From Saccopteryx bilineata (lineage: Eukaryota; Chordata; Mammalia; Chiroptera; Emballonuridae), in the NCBI RefSeq assembly GCF_036850765.1, contig NC_089496.1, positions 105,979,767-106,043,766 of the forward strand: a stretch of 64,000 bases of DNA, given 5' to 3'. A program made the translations under genes and the position numbers. Positions 1 to 12,390 of this stretch are shown here, one piece after another (position 1 is the first letter of the stretch; each line of letters opens with the position of its first letter). The notes beneath the pieces were generated by a model, which made no database searches, had not been told where the DNA came from, and was given only the letters and a program-made list of their open reading frames with translations.

Positions 1-1330
1 GGGGCATTACACACATGTAGTCATGTGACTCTGGGTAAGTTACAGCTCCCACATGGGGCTGGGGGGGGGAAGGGGGGGAGCAACAAGAACAGATGTAGAT
101 TATCGATACAGTTCCTTAGGGTGGAAGCTCTGATTCTATTTCAGACACGTCAGCCCAGGCCGCAGCCGCCTCTGCCACACATCTGAAGACAAGCTTGTCG
201 TCATCCCAGAACATATCCAGACATATCTCTCCTCCTGTGTCTGAGGCTCCTGCCAGGGCTCAGAGCGGCGTGCCATGCAGGGGACCGCGCTCCGCCACCC
301 TTCTCAACCACCAGGCCTTGGGGCAGCTGTTTCTTTTTCTTCCTAACCTTGTTGTCAGCTTCTCTGGCAGGGCAGGCACTAGAAACACTACCTTTTCTCT
401 GAGAGTACATTGATTCAGATGTTTATTTTTTCTGAGCACCAAAAATTGCACATTTAACCAAAATGACACAAAATCGAGTCCCCGCTGAAGAAAACAATTC
501 CCCTTGCAAATAATTTCTTTTTACTGTTATGAGAAAGCATCAAAGCAACATAAATACAAATTCATGAGCACTACCCGCAGAGCCTGAACCCCTGCATCTC
601 TCTCCCCTGCGATGTGAAAAATCAGTGAAGAATAGAGAACTGAGTCCCCAGGCTTCCTCAAAACTGGGAAGCCAGCCCCCTGACCATAACCCTGACTCTG
701 ACCACTGACCCCAATGTTAGAGGACACACACTTCTCAGCACTTTTTTTTCTGCCTTTTCTGGGTTTTGTTTGTTTCTTTTGCTTTGTTTTTTAGATTTTA
801 TTTTGTATTGGTTTCAGGTTCTGGTTCTGTTTTGAAGCTAGCAAAAAAAAATGTTTTTGATGTTTTATTTTTTTTACAAACCTGTACTATTCCACTAGGA
901 ATTTTTTTCAACTGTGGTTTGGCCATTTTTTTTTTCTAACTTTCAGACAGCAACTGTAACAAAAATTCATCCCAGCACAAAGCTCTTCTTTTGGCAATAA
1001 GATGTGTTAATTCCATTCCAGTTGACTCAGTCTGCCCAAGTTGATTGTCTGAAATGGTCTAACACCCACTTTATTAACATTAGGGCTAATTTCTCTTGAA
1101 GGGAGTTTAGAGCAGCCAAGGCTTCGATTCTGGGGTTAATTGGTCTGTTTGCCTCTGTTTGTCAGAACTGTCTTTAAAGAATATCTTCAAAGACTTCTCT
1201 GAAACTGGCCCCCGCCTTGTCTGAAATGCCTCAAATGTCTTTATCAATGCCAAAAATGCAGTGAGTGAAAGGGCTTTTTACTTAATTATTTCTGAAAACC
1301 AAAAAGGGGATTCCATGTAGACAGATAATG
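1..1330. other. Intergenic unique sequence
   Basis: Mostly single-copy-looking, AT-rich from about 740 to 1,300. A short MIR-like segment (GTGACTCTGGGTAAGTTA-type) lies around 24-52. No gene is supported. The AT-rich part lacks recognisable repeat structure and could be conserved non-coding sequence, which only alignment could show. Confidence 0.5.
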
Positions 1331-1508
1331 AGAATTGACACAGTGAAATTAAAATGCGTGTTCAGGCAAAGGAAGCCAGGAGAGCTGAACTTCCAACAAG
1401 AACCAGTTAGAAGAGAGCCTGTCCCTGCCCAGTCCACTGCAGCAGGCCATACCCCATGGTAACTTCATTTTGTCTGTTAGACCAGTTTCCATTTCAAAAC
1501 CTGTGTTG

Positions 1509-1547
1509 ATTGGGTGGCACAGGTTGCTTAGCAACCAATGGGCCAAT
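1509..1547. promoter_or_regulatory. X-box palindrome with flanking CCAAT boxes
   Basis: GGTTGCTTAGCAACC at 1,522-1,536 is a perfect 7+1+7 inverted repeat and matches the X-box bound by RFX factors (GTTGCY, short spacer, RGCAAC). CCAAT boxes follow at 1,535-1,539 and 1,543-1,547, and an inverted one (ATTGG) precedes at 1,509-1,513. RFX and NF-Y often bind together. No transcript start is visible nearby, so a distal element is more likely than a promoter. Confidence 0.45.
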
Positions 1548-1680
1548 CACATTTGGTTTCTAAAATGCCAACATCTGCACAGCGTTCAAAGTATAATTTT
1601 TAATTCAAACACTTATAGCTGCAGACAGGGAAGAAAATGTATCTTTAAAAAAATAAAACAATAGGTATTTCCTTATACGA

Positions 1681-3699
1681 TTCCCCTCCTCCACCCTAAC
1701 AATTCATGATTTATGATGCTACTTTTCACAACCCCATACCTAAAATTTTATGTAGAGTCGGTCTCACCTAATTCCTGTTTCTTTTTTGGGTCGAGATGAG
1801 TAGAAAGAGGGAACAAAGTGGGACAGTTCTTCAGGGTTCCAGTAGAAAACTAAAACAACCATGGGTTACATTTTAAATATAATTAGGAACACTTTATAAC
1901 AGAACAGAAAAATAGTTTGGGCTCCCTTTTGTTGGGAGATGGTTATGGTAGATTCAAGTTTCAACTCAAGTCAGATAAGAATCAGGATATGTCTCTTACA
2001 AACTGTCCCACGATGGGACATTTGGTCTACAGGAGGACATTGTCTGCTACATCTGGAGAACTCAACACTACTACCTTTCTCCCCCCGCCCCTGCAAAATA
2101 ATAACTCAACTTCAACTCCAAAACGAAATCAGAGCAACTCAGACACCCAACATTAATAAAGAGTTAACTTCATGATCTTCTAAATACAGATCACATTTCG
2201 GGATCTTGTTCTCTGTACATGCCTGGGATCTGGTTTTGGTCTGACATACCTTGGCAATTGCTACTTCCAGTTCTGGCCACTGTCGAAAGTCCCAGGTATC
2301 AATATATTTGCATGTTGTTTGGGTAACAATGCAACAGAAAGCCCCTGAGGGAAATCAGATTTGGAAAGAACAAGGGCAACTCAGAACAACACCTTTCTTT
2401 TAAAAAATCCAAATGGCATTGCAAACTGATGCTATCATTCAGCCGGCCTCTGCTTGAGCGAATTCATTAGCCTTCGCTGCTTCCAATAGAGAGAGGTCAA
2501 ATTACCTGCTGGAAAACTAAGGAAGCCCTAAATCATTTGATGCAAGAAAAAAATAGCTGAGAGAATCGGAGCAAGGAGAGGAACTTCAGGTCTCCGGTTA
2601 GGGCAGGGTCCCCTTAACTGGACAACATTTGAAGTTGCTTTTAACCAGGACTCTGGCAGCAAAAAGGTGCGTGGTACTTTGATAAAACAAAAACACACGT
2701 ACACTTTCTCCTCACCTTTCAGTGTAACACCCCTGCCGGTTGGGAGGTTTTTGGCCATTGGTTTTTGCCCAGAGCATGAGATCTGATTACTGTTATCTCT
2801 GCTTGCATAACTACAAATGTTATCATTACTGCTCACTGATAGGGCTCTGTTTTACAAACACAAAGGAAGACTGTGTGTACACTTGCCCTCTCACCAGAAG
2901 GGCTGGTTTAAAAGAGAAAAGATAGAGAGAGAGAAGAAAAGAGAAGAGGGGGCTGGGAATGAGAGGGCCAGGCCTGCTGAATGAGCCTTTCAGAAAGAAT
3001 TATGTGATAGGTTTTGTGAGTGTGTGCTTTTTTAACATGCTGCTGCCAAAGCTCAGAATTGAAAAGTATTCAATGGGCATCATGTCAGAAACACAATGAT
3101 TTATTTTGCTGGTTCATTTTCAAACATGAGATTTCTCCTTATTCCCTGAAATGTGTTTTGGGCCCAAATCTTCCAAATATGAGGAACAGAAGTTATGCAG
3201 AGAGCCGGGTCTGGTTCAAGATAAACAAGGGTTCGATTATAAATAGGACAGTGGCATATCCCTGGCCTCCAAAGGGGCCTCGTCTGTCTGCCCAGACTGC
3301 AGATGTTTGCTCCGTCCAAAACCTGCATGGAGGAGAAGCCGGGAGCCCTCTGGCCAGAACCTTCTCAGGCCCGAAGGTGTGGATCATCCCAGCCCCACCA
3401 TCCCCTATCGTGTCTGAGGGAGGCCCGGTCCTCTAAGCCAGAGCTGGTACACACATGGTAGATGTGAGTCTCAGTTCATCAAGTCAGGAGCACAAGCAAC
3501 TGGGCTTCTCTCTTTCCCTGGTGCCATCCCCACCAAGCCGAAGCCTTGTCACCATTCATTCTCCCTCTTCCCCCAGGATTGCAGCAAAGTCCCTGGAGGC
3601 ACTCGGACCTTGGGATGGGAGGCAGGCCAGGGAGGGGCGGGGATCTGGCCCTCTCCTGTCCGGCTCCTTTGAGAACCCTGGGTCTAATGTTTTTTTTTA
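1681..3699. other. Intergenic unique sequence
   Basis: No gene or confident repeat. A purine-rich run (GAGA and GAAAAG types) lies at about 2,920-2,965. The ORFs here are short, have no recognisable domain and are not supported. Confidence 0.5.
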
Positions 3700-3870
3700 C
3701 CAGTGTCTTTTTTTAATTGAGATCTTATTCGCATACCATAAAATCCACCCCTTTCAAGTGTATGCTTCGGTGGTTTTGCGTATATTTGTAAATTTGTGCG
3801 ATCATCACTGCTAATTCCAGAATATTTCATCACCTCCAGAGAAATCCGCCTGTACCTACTTTTGCATTCA
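3700..3870 (-). mobile_element. L1 fragment (old)
   Basis: The plus strand resembles the reverse complement of an old mammalian L1 3' region (TTAATTGAGATCTTATTCGC, then CATACCATAAAATCCACCC, then the AATTCCAGAATATTTCATCA segment). It is short and decayed. Confidence 0.65.
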
Positions 3871-5640
3871 TCCTTTTGAATTGTTTTGTAAAGAAGGTCC
3901 CAAATTGTTTAAGCCTCAAGCTCCATAAAAAATTAAATACACCCCTGGATTCAGAGACCTCCTGCAACGTGGCTTTCCCAGCAGCCATTTCTACTCCAGA
4001 TGCAGATGCCCTGGGCGAGCGGAGGCGTGGGTCCCCTAGAACTGATTCCCCACCTGCCTAGGAGGATGGAGCCCCTTCTGAAGGTTCCAACTGATCCCAA
4101 TCTCTCTTTCTTCCCTGGGGTCTCTCCCAGGTTCTCACAACCCTGGGGCCCTATCTCTTCATCTATTTCTCCTTTTTAAATTCAAAAGGCAAGAACTTGC
4201 CTTTTTTATTCTCTGAATTGTGTCTCTCTGCCCTAAGGCCGGGAAGAGGAAGCAGAGATGCCTCACCAGAGGTGACAAAATAACAGGAAGGAATGCTTTC
4301 CAAACCCCACCTGGCTTCACGTACCTGGTCACTGTCCCCATCCACAGGGAACAGCACAGCACCGGGTTTCAGGAGCTTCAGGGTCACTACCCATGCGCTT
4401 CTCAGACAGACAGAGGGATGATAATGGTGATGCCGCCTCTCTAAGTAGGGAGGTAGCTTTAGCATCCGTCTCTAAAAGAGGGAAGCCCAGGGCCCTGCCT
4501 CTTTGCTACAACAAGCTGATGAGAGAGGGGGCCAGGGACTGCGTTTGAGCAGTCCAAGGGCCCTTGGTTCTGCTCTGCCATGAAATCATTCGTTTGTGGT
4601 TATTTATTTATTTTTTCACTCCGAACCTCAGTTTACCACCTACAAATCACCAAGTTTTGGTGCCAACCCTTTGTCGGATCTCTTCTCCCTTCAGGGAAAC
4701 ATTTGATTTGTAGTATTTTTATTTGATCTCATGTGATTAAAAAAGATTCATAAATAGATGGGGGCGGGGTCCAAAAAAAGCCCAGAAACCCCCTAGGGTG
4801 GCCTAGGCCAAGCACTGGAGTGTCACCACTTGCTTCCCTGGAAGAAGACTTGCCAGATGACAGAGCCAGTCCAGGTGGAGCAGCCCAAGGTCAGCTATGT
4901 CAGAAAGGGCAGGCCTAAGGCTGGAGCCGATACAGAGTGTCCACAGAGAATGGCGACGATGATGACAGTGACAATGACGATGACGATGGACAGCAGCTAG
5001 GCACTGTGCTGAGGAGCTTCCGTACTGGGCTTCGTTTACTTCTTATCAATGTTCTATCAGGCGGGTACTATTACAATCCCCATGATGCAGACAAGGAATA
5101 AAAAACCAACGGAGAGGTTAAAAATTTTGAGCAGGGTGCAACTCATACAACTAGGTGTTGAGGAAGCAAATTTTTATGCTGCCTAGAAGATTGCTCCTAA
5201 CCACTACTCTATGATTCTTCAAGCAACCTAAAGCCAAAATTGGGCCACCCTCTGGTTCTGGTGCCAAACCAGTTGCTCTGGTCAGGACTGAACTTTTTAC
5301 TGCTTTGTTTGCTAGGGGAACCTGAGAATTTAGGACCTCAAAAACAACTACCTGAACTACCTAGAGGGGGAAAAATGAATCCCTACCTCATACCCGATAA
5401 CCAAGTAAATTCCAGCAGTACCAGAAATTAAATAATGTATTAAAATCATAAAAATACAAGAAAAAGTATTAAAGACTGGGAAAGGCTAATATAAATCGCC
5501 ATATAACCCCAAAATCTTAAAAAGAAAGAGTAAAGCACTTTCTCTGGAGAAGAAAAATAACGTCATTAATAAAGCTGAAAGGTAAGTGACAAGAGCAAAC
5601 TGCAGACACAGCCCTCATTTGATGTGTAAACATCTTCAAC
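3871..5640. other. Intergenic, mostly unique; probable MIR-like fragment
   Basis: Nothing coding. A GAY trinucleotide run lies at about 4,948-4,990 and a MIR/L2-like segment (GGCACTGTGCTGAG to ACAACTAGGTGTTGAGG) at about 4,993-5,165. The rest shows no structure that I can identify. Confidence 0.4.
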
Positions 5641-5649
5641 AAAACAGAA

Positions 5650-6300
5650 TTTGCCTGTCACAGAAATTATAGGCAAAAGCTAGGAAAAGTTCCTAGCAAA
5701 GAAATTACAAGAGGCTTTTAAAATGCATTAAAAGGTGTACTACACTGCTCATAATAAGGACATTCCAGACTAAAACTACCTGTATGATTGGCAAAGACCT
5801 ACAAGGATCAGCAGGGATGTGGAGAAACACAGCCTCACCCAACGCTGGAAGGCATGGACATCCGCTCAGCCTCCAGGGAGAGCACTTAGCCAATCAGTCT
5901 TTGATCCTGCCGTTGTGCTGTCAGGAACCTAGCCTACAAATACACCCAGATAGGAAGTGATTATATACAAGAATATTTGTTGTATTATTGTTTTCCGTAG
6001 GAAAATTTTGGAAGGAACCCAAATATTAGATCGGGAAATTGATTAAATAAACTATGGGTCTGGCCTGTGCTGGCACAGAGGATAAGAGTGCCGACCTGGA
6101 ATGTGGAGGTCACTGGTTTGACACCCTGGGCTTGCCTGGTCAAGGCACACACAACAAGCAACAATGAACAGCTAGAGTGTAGCAACTCCTTCTTATTCCT
6201 CCTGCCATAAGATCAATAAATAAAATCTTTAAAAATTAAATGAACTATGGAGCAGAATGCTATGCAGATATTTGAAAGGATGCAAAAGAATGCAGTTGGA
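5650..6300 (+). mobile_element. L1 3' fragment (old), split by a SINE
   Basis: Recognisable L1M-type ORF2/3' end motifs: GATTGGCAAAGACCTACAAG, GGGATGTGGAGAAACACAGC, and the ATTAAATAAACTATGG-type segment near 6,042. A SINE at 6,058-6,234 interrupts it. It has no intact reading frame. Confidence 0.65.
6058..6234 (+). mobile_element. tRNA-derived SINE inserted in L1
   Basis: About 177 bp resembling the SINE at 52,281 (shared TGGGCTTGCCTGGTCAAGGC core). It is flanked by a target-site duplication at 6,042-6,057 and 6,235-6,250 (16 bp, 15 matching) derived from the L1 target. The 3' end is A-rich. Divergence from the 52,281 copy suggests an older insertion. Confidence 0.8.
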
Positions 6301-7655
6301 TTATTACCTTACATTATATACAAAAATCATATCGAAATGGACCAAAGACCTAAATGTAAGCACTACAACAATCTCTTAAAAGAAAACATAGAGGTAACTG
6401 TTTCTTACCTTGGATATGGCAATAGATTCTTAGGTATAACACCAAAAACACAAGCAACAACAACAACAAAAAAGATAAAGCGGACTTCACCAACATTAAA
6501 AACTTTTTACATATCAAAGGGTGTTATTAAGAAAGTGAAAGGCATATATACTATGGAATACTACTCAGCCATAATAAATGATGACATCGGATCATTTACA
6601 ATAACATGGATGGACCTTGACAACATTATACGGAGTGAAATAAGTAAATCAGAAAAAAAAAAAAAACTAAGATGAATCCATACATAGAAGGGACATAAAA
6701 ATGAGACTCAGAGACATGAACAAGAATGTGATGGCAACAGGGGCGGGAGGTTGGGGGAGGGGGGAGGGGGTGAAGAAGGAGAGAGGGGTTAGGGGAGGGG
6801 AGGGGCACAAAGAAAACCAGATAGAAGGTGACAGAAGACAATTTAACTTTGGGGGAGGGGTATACAGCACAATCAAATGTCAAAATAATCTAGAGATATT
6901 TTCTCTTAACATATGTACCCTGATTTATCAATGTCACTGCATTAAATTTAATAATAAAAAAAAAAGAAAGTGAAAGGCAACCTGCAGAATGGGAGAAAAC
7001 ATTTGCATGTCATATACATGATAAGGGTCCAGTATGCAGAATATATAAAGGACTCTTCTAACTCAATAACGGGCAAAAACAACAAAGTAAACCAACTAAA
7101 AAAAATGGGCAGGACTGAAGAGTCATTTCTCCAAAGACGAGACACAGATGGCCAATATGCACATGAAAAGCTGCTCAGCATCATTAGTCATCAGAGAAAT
7201 GCAAACCAAAACCACAAGAGTCCACTGGATACCCTCTAGAATGGCTCTAATAAGTCAAAAATAAAAAATAAGTTTTTAGCAAGGATGTGAAAAATATGGA
7301 ACCTCAGACATTGCTGGTGGGAATGGGAAATGCTACAGTGAGTTTGGAAAACAGTGGAATGGTTCTGAAAGTCACTGTGTGACCCAGCCATTCGACTCTT
7401 CGGTACATATCCAGAGAGTGGAAAACAGGTGTTCAAATAAACTCTTGTATATAAATGTTCATAGCAATGTTATTCATAATAGCCAGAAAGTGCAAACAAC
7501 CCAACTGTTCATCAGAGGGTGAATGGAGAAGCAAAATGTGGTGTGTACCGGCAGTGGGATATGACTTGGCACGAAAAGGAATGAAGTACTAATATATGCT
7601 ACATTATGAATGAATCTTGGAGACATGTATAAGTGAAAGAAGCCAGTCAAGTTCA
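6301..7655 (+). mobile_element. L1 ORF2 3' fragment, with nested L1
   Basis: L1 ORF2-derived sequence in the plus direction (ACCAAAGACCTAAATG, then GAATGGGAGAAAACATTTGC and later GGCCAATATGCACATGAAAA), full of stops and frameshifts. It is interrupted by another L1 end at 6,545-6,963 and gives way at about 7,656 to LTR-like sequence. Confidence 0.8.
6545..6963 (+). mobile_element. Nested 5'-truncated L1 with G-rich 3' UTR
   Basis: A 419-bp L1 3' end begins at ORF2 terminal sequence (ACTATGGAATACTACTCAGC) and ends in an A-rich tail. It lies between 16-bp direct repeats of the host L1 (6,529-6,544 and 6,964-6,979). Its 3' UTR contains a strongly G-rich run at about 6,740-6,805, as in many mammalian L1s. 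The sharp duplication shows retrotransposition into an older L1. Confidence 0.88.
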
Positions 7656-8375
7656 ACTCTGTGGGGACTGCATGTTTGTGTCCCCTCTTCCAAATTTGTA
7701 TGTTGAAGCCCTCCCCCGCCCTTCATGGGGTGGTATTAAGACAGGGGTTGGGAACCTTTTTGGCTGAGAGAGAGCCATGAACGCCACATATTATAAAATG
7801 TAATTCCGTGAGAGCCATACAACGACCTGTGTACATTCCGCATCATCCAATAAAAATTTGGTGTTATCCTGGAAGACAGCTGTGATTGGCTCCAGCTACC
7901 TGCAACCATGAACATGAGCAGTAGGAAATGAATGGATTGTAATACATGAAAATGTTTTATATTTTTAACGTTATTATTATTTTTATTAAATATTTGTCTG
8001 CGAGCCAGATGCAGCCATCAAAAGAGCCACATCTGGCTCGTGAGTCATAGGTTCCCGACCCCTGTATTAGGAGGTAGGGTCTTTGGGAGGTGATTAGGTT
8101 TAAATGAGGTTCTGAAGGGGGAGAGGCCCATCATGGGATTAGTGTCCTTATAAGAAGAGAAAGAAATTAGACTTTCTTGCTCTCTCTGCCATGTAAGAAT
8201 GTAGAGAGAAGACATCTGAAAATCAAAAGGCAGGTCCCCACCAGTCACCAAATCAGCCAGCACATTAATCTTGAACCTTCTACTTCCTGAACAGCGAGAA
8301 ATACATTTCTATTGTTTAAGCCACCGGTCTGTGGTATCTTGCTATAGCAGCCCGAAGAGACTAGGAAGATCTCTA
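7656..8375 (+). mobile_element. MaLR-like LTR remnant, split by a hAT element
   Basis: The flanks 7,656-7,741 and 8,065-8,375 together read like a mammalian MaLR/MST-type solo LTR: a TATGTTGAAGCCCT start, GGTGATTAGGTTTAAATGAG, GTGTCCTTATAAGAAGAG, and an end with TTGTTTAAGCCACCGGTCTG. No internal viral genes are present. Family assignment is from memory. Confidence 0.5.
7742..8064. mobile_element. hAT-type miniature transposon (323 bp)
   Basis: Terminal inverted repeats CAGGGGTTGGGAACC and GGTTCCCGACCCCTG are flanked by an 8-bp target duplication (7,734-7,741 TATTAAGA and 8,065-8,072 TATTAGGA, one mismatch). It has no transposase. The 8-bp duplication and CAG...CTG termini are typical of hAT elements. 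Confidence 0.88.
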
Positions 8376-10365
8376 AGAGTGGCCCAGAAGAGAATAAAAA
8401 GTTCACAGTTCCACCGGCCAGGCACAGGGATGCAGTCAGCATGGACTGGGAGCCCAGCCTTGCTCTCGGCCTCTGGGTTCCCAGCCAGTGTGAGCACCTT
8501 ACCATCCAAGTGCCACTTTAGTGTTAATAGATCAGTATTTTTTCATTTAGCATGGCCCATAAGCACAAGCCAACTACTTTGCCTAGTGTTCAACTGAAGA
8601 AAATAAAAAAAGTGATCAGTTCCAACACTGGAGAAAAAAACTAGCTGACAAGAACTTTTTTGAGAGTTCTATATTTTATGAACGCTTTCAAGGATCCTCC
8701 AGGATAACTTTGACCATATATAATCCTTGCTTCAGATGCGGCCCACTGTAGTAGCAATGGTGCACAACTGACTTCTGCATGTAGAAAATGAGAGCCGAGA
8801 CACAGCTGTATAGATGCCAGCCAGAGCTTCCCCACACTCTCTCCCCGCCCCCTCCTGCAAGCATGGGCGGACCCCCCTCATCTGCAGGGAGCACAGAGAG
8901 GAGCCTGCCGGTGTGCAAGGTCATCTGCACACGAATCTCACCCAAATGACAATACCTATAGAGAGCGGGAAGTCTCGTCCTTCTCGTTATATATTGGTGG
9001 GGAAACTGGGCTCGGAAAGGCAAAAAAATTAATGAACTGGAGGCAGGTGGGAGCGGCCATGATGGCCCCAATTGGAGAGCCCTGAAGCTCTCCTTCTGTC
9101 TGCCTCAGCACTTTCCTGCCTCCTCTGGTCAGATCACACTGATTCTCGCATCTCACCTGCTTTCCCTTCCTCCCCCCGGACTAATTTACTTCTTCAGTTT
9201 ACATCCAATTTAGTCCCTTCCACTCAGGCAATTTCCTGTCTGCAAATGCTGACTGGGGAGATCCGAAGATGAACACTTACCCAGAACGGTATTACCTTCG
9301 GCTCAGGACCACAGAGGAAACGGACCTGCTGGGTCCCTGAAATGATGCTGTTGCCTCGTGGGTCACATTCCCTTGTAGCTTCCTGGCCATTCGGCTAATG
9401 CTCCTCTTCTCTTTCTAACCCCCATGATATTCCCGATAGCGAGGCCTGCAGCTCTTATTATTCTTTCCCTGTCGCTGGTGTCCTGCTGGGGTTTCTAACA
9501 GCCCCAAGGATTTTCCTTTGTTTTTCTTTTCCTACCATTTGAAACAGCTCCCGATTTACTGCCATCCGCTACCTTAATTGATAGGCCGTTGACCTTCCCT
9601 GCGAGACCTCGCCCCGCCCTCGTGGCCTCCATCGCTGACTCCCTGCACATCGCAGGCTCTCATTCATGGTCTTGGTTGATAATCCAGCTTTCAATCTACA
9701 TGACAGCTCTCGTCTCCAAGCCAATTCGAATCCCATTTTTCTCGTAAGACTTCGTAAGACATCAATACACTTTTTCGAACCTGGGACAAATTACCTCTAC
9801 TGTGTTCCCTCTGTCCACTCCTTTAATAATTTGAAGGGTGCGCGTGCACGCACGCGCGCGCACACACACAGACACACACACACAACATCAATCTAGTTTG
9901 TTTGATAGGAATTCACTGATTCTTTCCTCATTTTACATTTCAGGTTTAGATGACGACGTCCAAGGAGTTCTCTCTTCGACATAACATCTTCCTCCAACCT
10001 CCCTTCACCCCAGCAACTTCGTTAGCAGATTTAAACGGCACACAAGGCAACTGCACCCCAATGCGTAACCAAACATACAAATGAATCAAGTGAATGATAT
10101 TATAACCTAAACTGCCAACATCATTTCGAGTTAGAGGTGGCTGGTTAGTTGCTCAGAATAGAAACAAACCCACCTAGTGATTTCTTTTCTGTTATTACCT
10201 GAAATGGTCGTTGTTGCAAATGTTACCTAAAAGGCAACCATCCTCTGACCTTTTTTCCACAGATGCCGTATAGAGAGGCGGGAGGGGGAGGGGGAGGAAG
10301 CCCCGTTTATCAGACTCCTACTCTGTATCAAGTCTTGCGTTGGCTGTACATGCTTGATTTCAGCG
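8376..10365. other. Intergenic unique sequence with a CA/CG repeat
   Basis: No gene or confident interspersed repeat. A CG/CA dinucleotide run lies at 9,839-9,885 (alternating purine-pyrimidine, able in principle to adopt Z-DNA). Confidence 0.5.
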
Positions 10366-10367
10366 AC

Positions 10368-10555
10368 AAGCTCTAAGTCTGGCTCCGTCAGCATCACCCG
10401 GAGATTTGGTAAAGAGGTGGACTTCCAGACCTCCCTCCTAGAGCGTCTCAGTCAGTAGTCTCGGGGTGGCCTCAGGCAGCTGTGTCTTTCAGAAGTGCCA
10501 CAGGCCCTTCTGATTACTAAGTGAATTTGGGAAGCACTGAATTCTCAAACTGCCT
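10368..10555 (+). mobile_element. MER5A-like hAT-Charlie remnant
   Basis: Degenerate match to MER5A: GCATCACCCGGAGATTTGGTAAAG-type segment (GTCAGCATCACCCGGAG), the GGGTGGCCTCAGG portion and GAAGTGCCACAGG, ending in GGGAAGCACTGAATTCTCAA. No target duplication can be made out. Confidence 0.5.
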
Positions 10556-10734
10556 GGAAACAGACGAAGACATCATAAACCCAGCATTAAAGATGACTCT
10601 GGAGGATTCTGGAACCTCTCTTTCCTCCAGGATCCTACAGAGCCTCCATTTTGATGGGAAACTTAATTTTTTTATTGTCATGGGAGATACCACAGCAACA
10701 TTTTGATGAAAATATATATTTATTCAGCACTGCC

Positions 10735-11205
10735 AAAAGGCATTTAATGTACAGTAATGTTCGTAGCTGCATTATTCACAAGAGCCAAATGTGGAAACCA
10801 CCCAAGTGTCCATCAACTAGATGGAGGGGCTAGTTCTATAAACTCGGCCATAAAAAGAAATTATATTCTGAGAGGTGCTACATGGATGAACCTTGAGAAT
10901 ATTATGCTAAGTGAAATAAGTCAGACACCAAAGGACAATTATTACAATGCCACTTCTATGAAGTATCTATAATAGTCAAACTCACAGAGACAGGAAATAG
11001 ACTAGAGGTTAGCAGGGACTGGGGGAGAGAGGGTGGGGAGTTATGATTTAGTGGGTACAGAGTTTCGGTTTAGGGTAACGAAATGGATGATGGGGACGGT
11101 GACACAACATTGTGAATGCACTTGATGCCACTGAACTGTACACTTAGCATGGTTAAAATGGTAAGTTCTGTTATGTATATTTCATCACAATAATAATTTT
11201 TTAAA
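10735..11205 (+). mobile_element. L1 3' end
   Basis: Typical L1 ORF2 end and 3' UTR: ATTATTCACAAGAGCCAAAT, GTGTCCATCAACTAGATGG, GTGAAATAAGTCAGACACC, then ACTGAACTGTACACTTA and an A-rich end near 11,205. It is broken by stops. Confidence 0.8.
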
Positions 11206-11819
11206 CAGCAGCACACAGAAGACATTTGGAAGCAGTGGAAGACTAAGTCATGTATTTATGCCCCAGAACACACCACGTGAGAGAGCTTGTGAAGTAACCA
11301 CCACCACCATCACACCCCACGCCGAGACTTTCTTCAACTTTCCCGTGAAGCTGAATGGAAAACAAATTTCTGGTTAACTGAGGGCTCCAGTTAGTCGTGA
11401 CTACACTGACTCTCCCTCTGTGCTCACTTTCCCTAGGAGAAAGGAGTGGGGCATTTTGTCCAGGAGAAGATGAAGTTAGCCTGTGTGGTGGGCAAACGCG
11501 ATGGCTGGGGCATTAGAAGGTGAGACGGCAATTCTGCAGCAGCCCCCAGGATCAGCCACGGTCACCTGACCAGTTGGTGTTGGACACACAGTTTCCCCCC
11601 TGGAAGAGAAGGCGGCTGCAGCCGCTGAGGACTGCCTGCCTCTAGTTCTCTGGTCACATCCCTAGGCGAGCAGAGCGCACCTTCAGTGCTGGGCATTACC
11701 CCTCCATGTCTCTTTTCTCTAGTGTCTCTTTCTTGAGCAAATTTCTGTCACCTGCTACACAAGGAGTCCTTACCACTCGAGCACACATTTGATTAAATAA
11801 TTGCTAACATTTCTTTAAA
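11206..11819. other. Intergenic, nothing recognised
   Basis: No gene, repeat or regulatory signal that I can support. Confidence 0.4.
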
Positions 11820-12390
11820 GAAAAAAAGTTTTTCTACGTTGCTTGAGGTACAATTGACAAGTGAGAATGTTCTGTATTTAAGATTATAACTTGATGTTTG
11901 ATAGGTGTACACATTGTGAAATGATAGCTGCAATTGAGCTAATTAGCATACCCACCACTTCACACTACCTTCGTGTAGGTGTGGTGAGATTCACCTTAGC
12001 AAATGCAAGCATACAATAAAGTCTCAGTCACAGTCACCATGGGTACGTGAGCTCCCAGATCTTACTCATCTTCCGTAACTGAAAGTTCGCACCTTTGACC
12101 ATCTTCTCTCCATCCCCCGCTCCCCACCGCCCACCCCTGGGGGCCAGCATTCTACTCTCTGCTTCTGTGAGTGTGACTATTTTAGGTTCCACCTATCAGT
12201 GAGGCCATGCGGTATCTGTCTCTCGTGTCTGGCTTATTTCACTTAGCACGTGTCCTCCAAGTGCATCCACGTTGTCATAGAATGGCAGGATTCACTTCTT
12301 TTTTCAAGGCTGAGTAATATTCCACTGTGTGCATGTGCACGCACATGTGTGTGTATCATGTTTACTTTATCCATGTGTCATAGGACATTT
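11820..12390 (-). mobile_element. L1 3' end (complement)
   Basis: Reverse-complement L1 3' sequence: GAGGTACAATTGACAAGTG, GATGTTTGATAGGTGTACAC, and GCTGAGTAATATTCCACTGT with TTTATCCATGTGTCATAGGA at the far end. It is non-coding. Confidence 0.8.
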
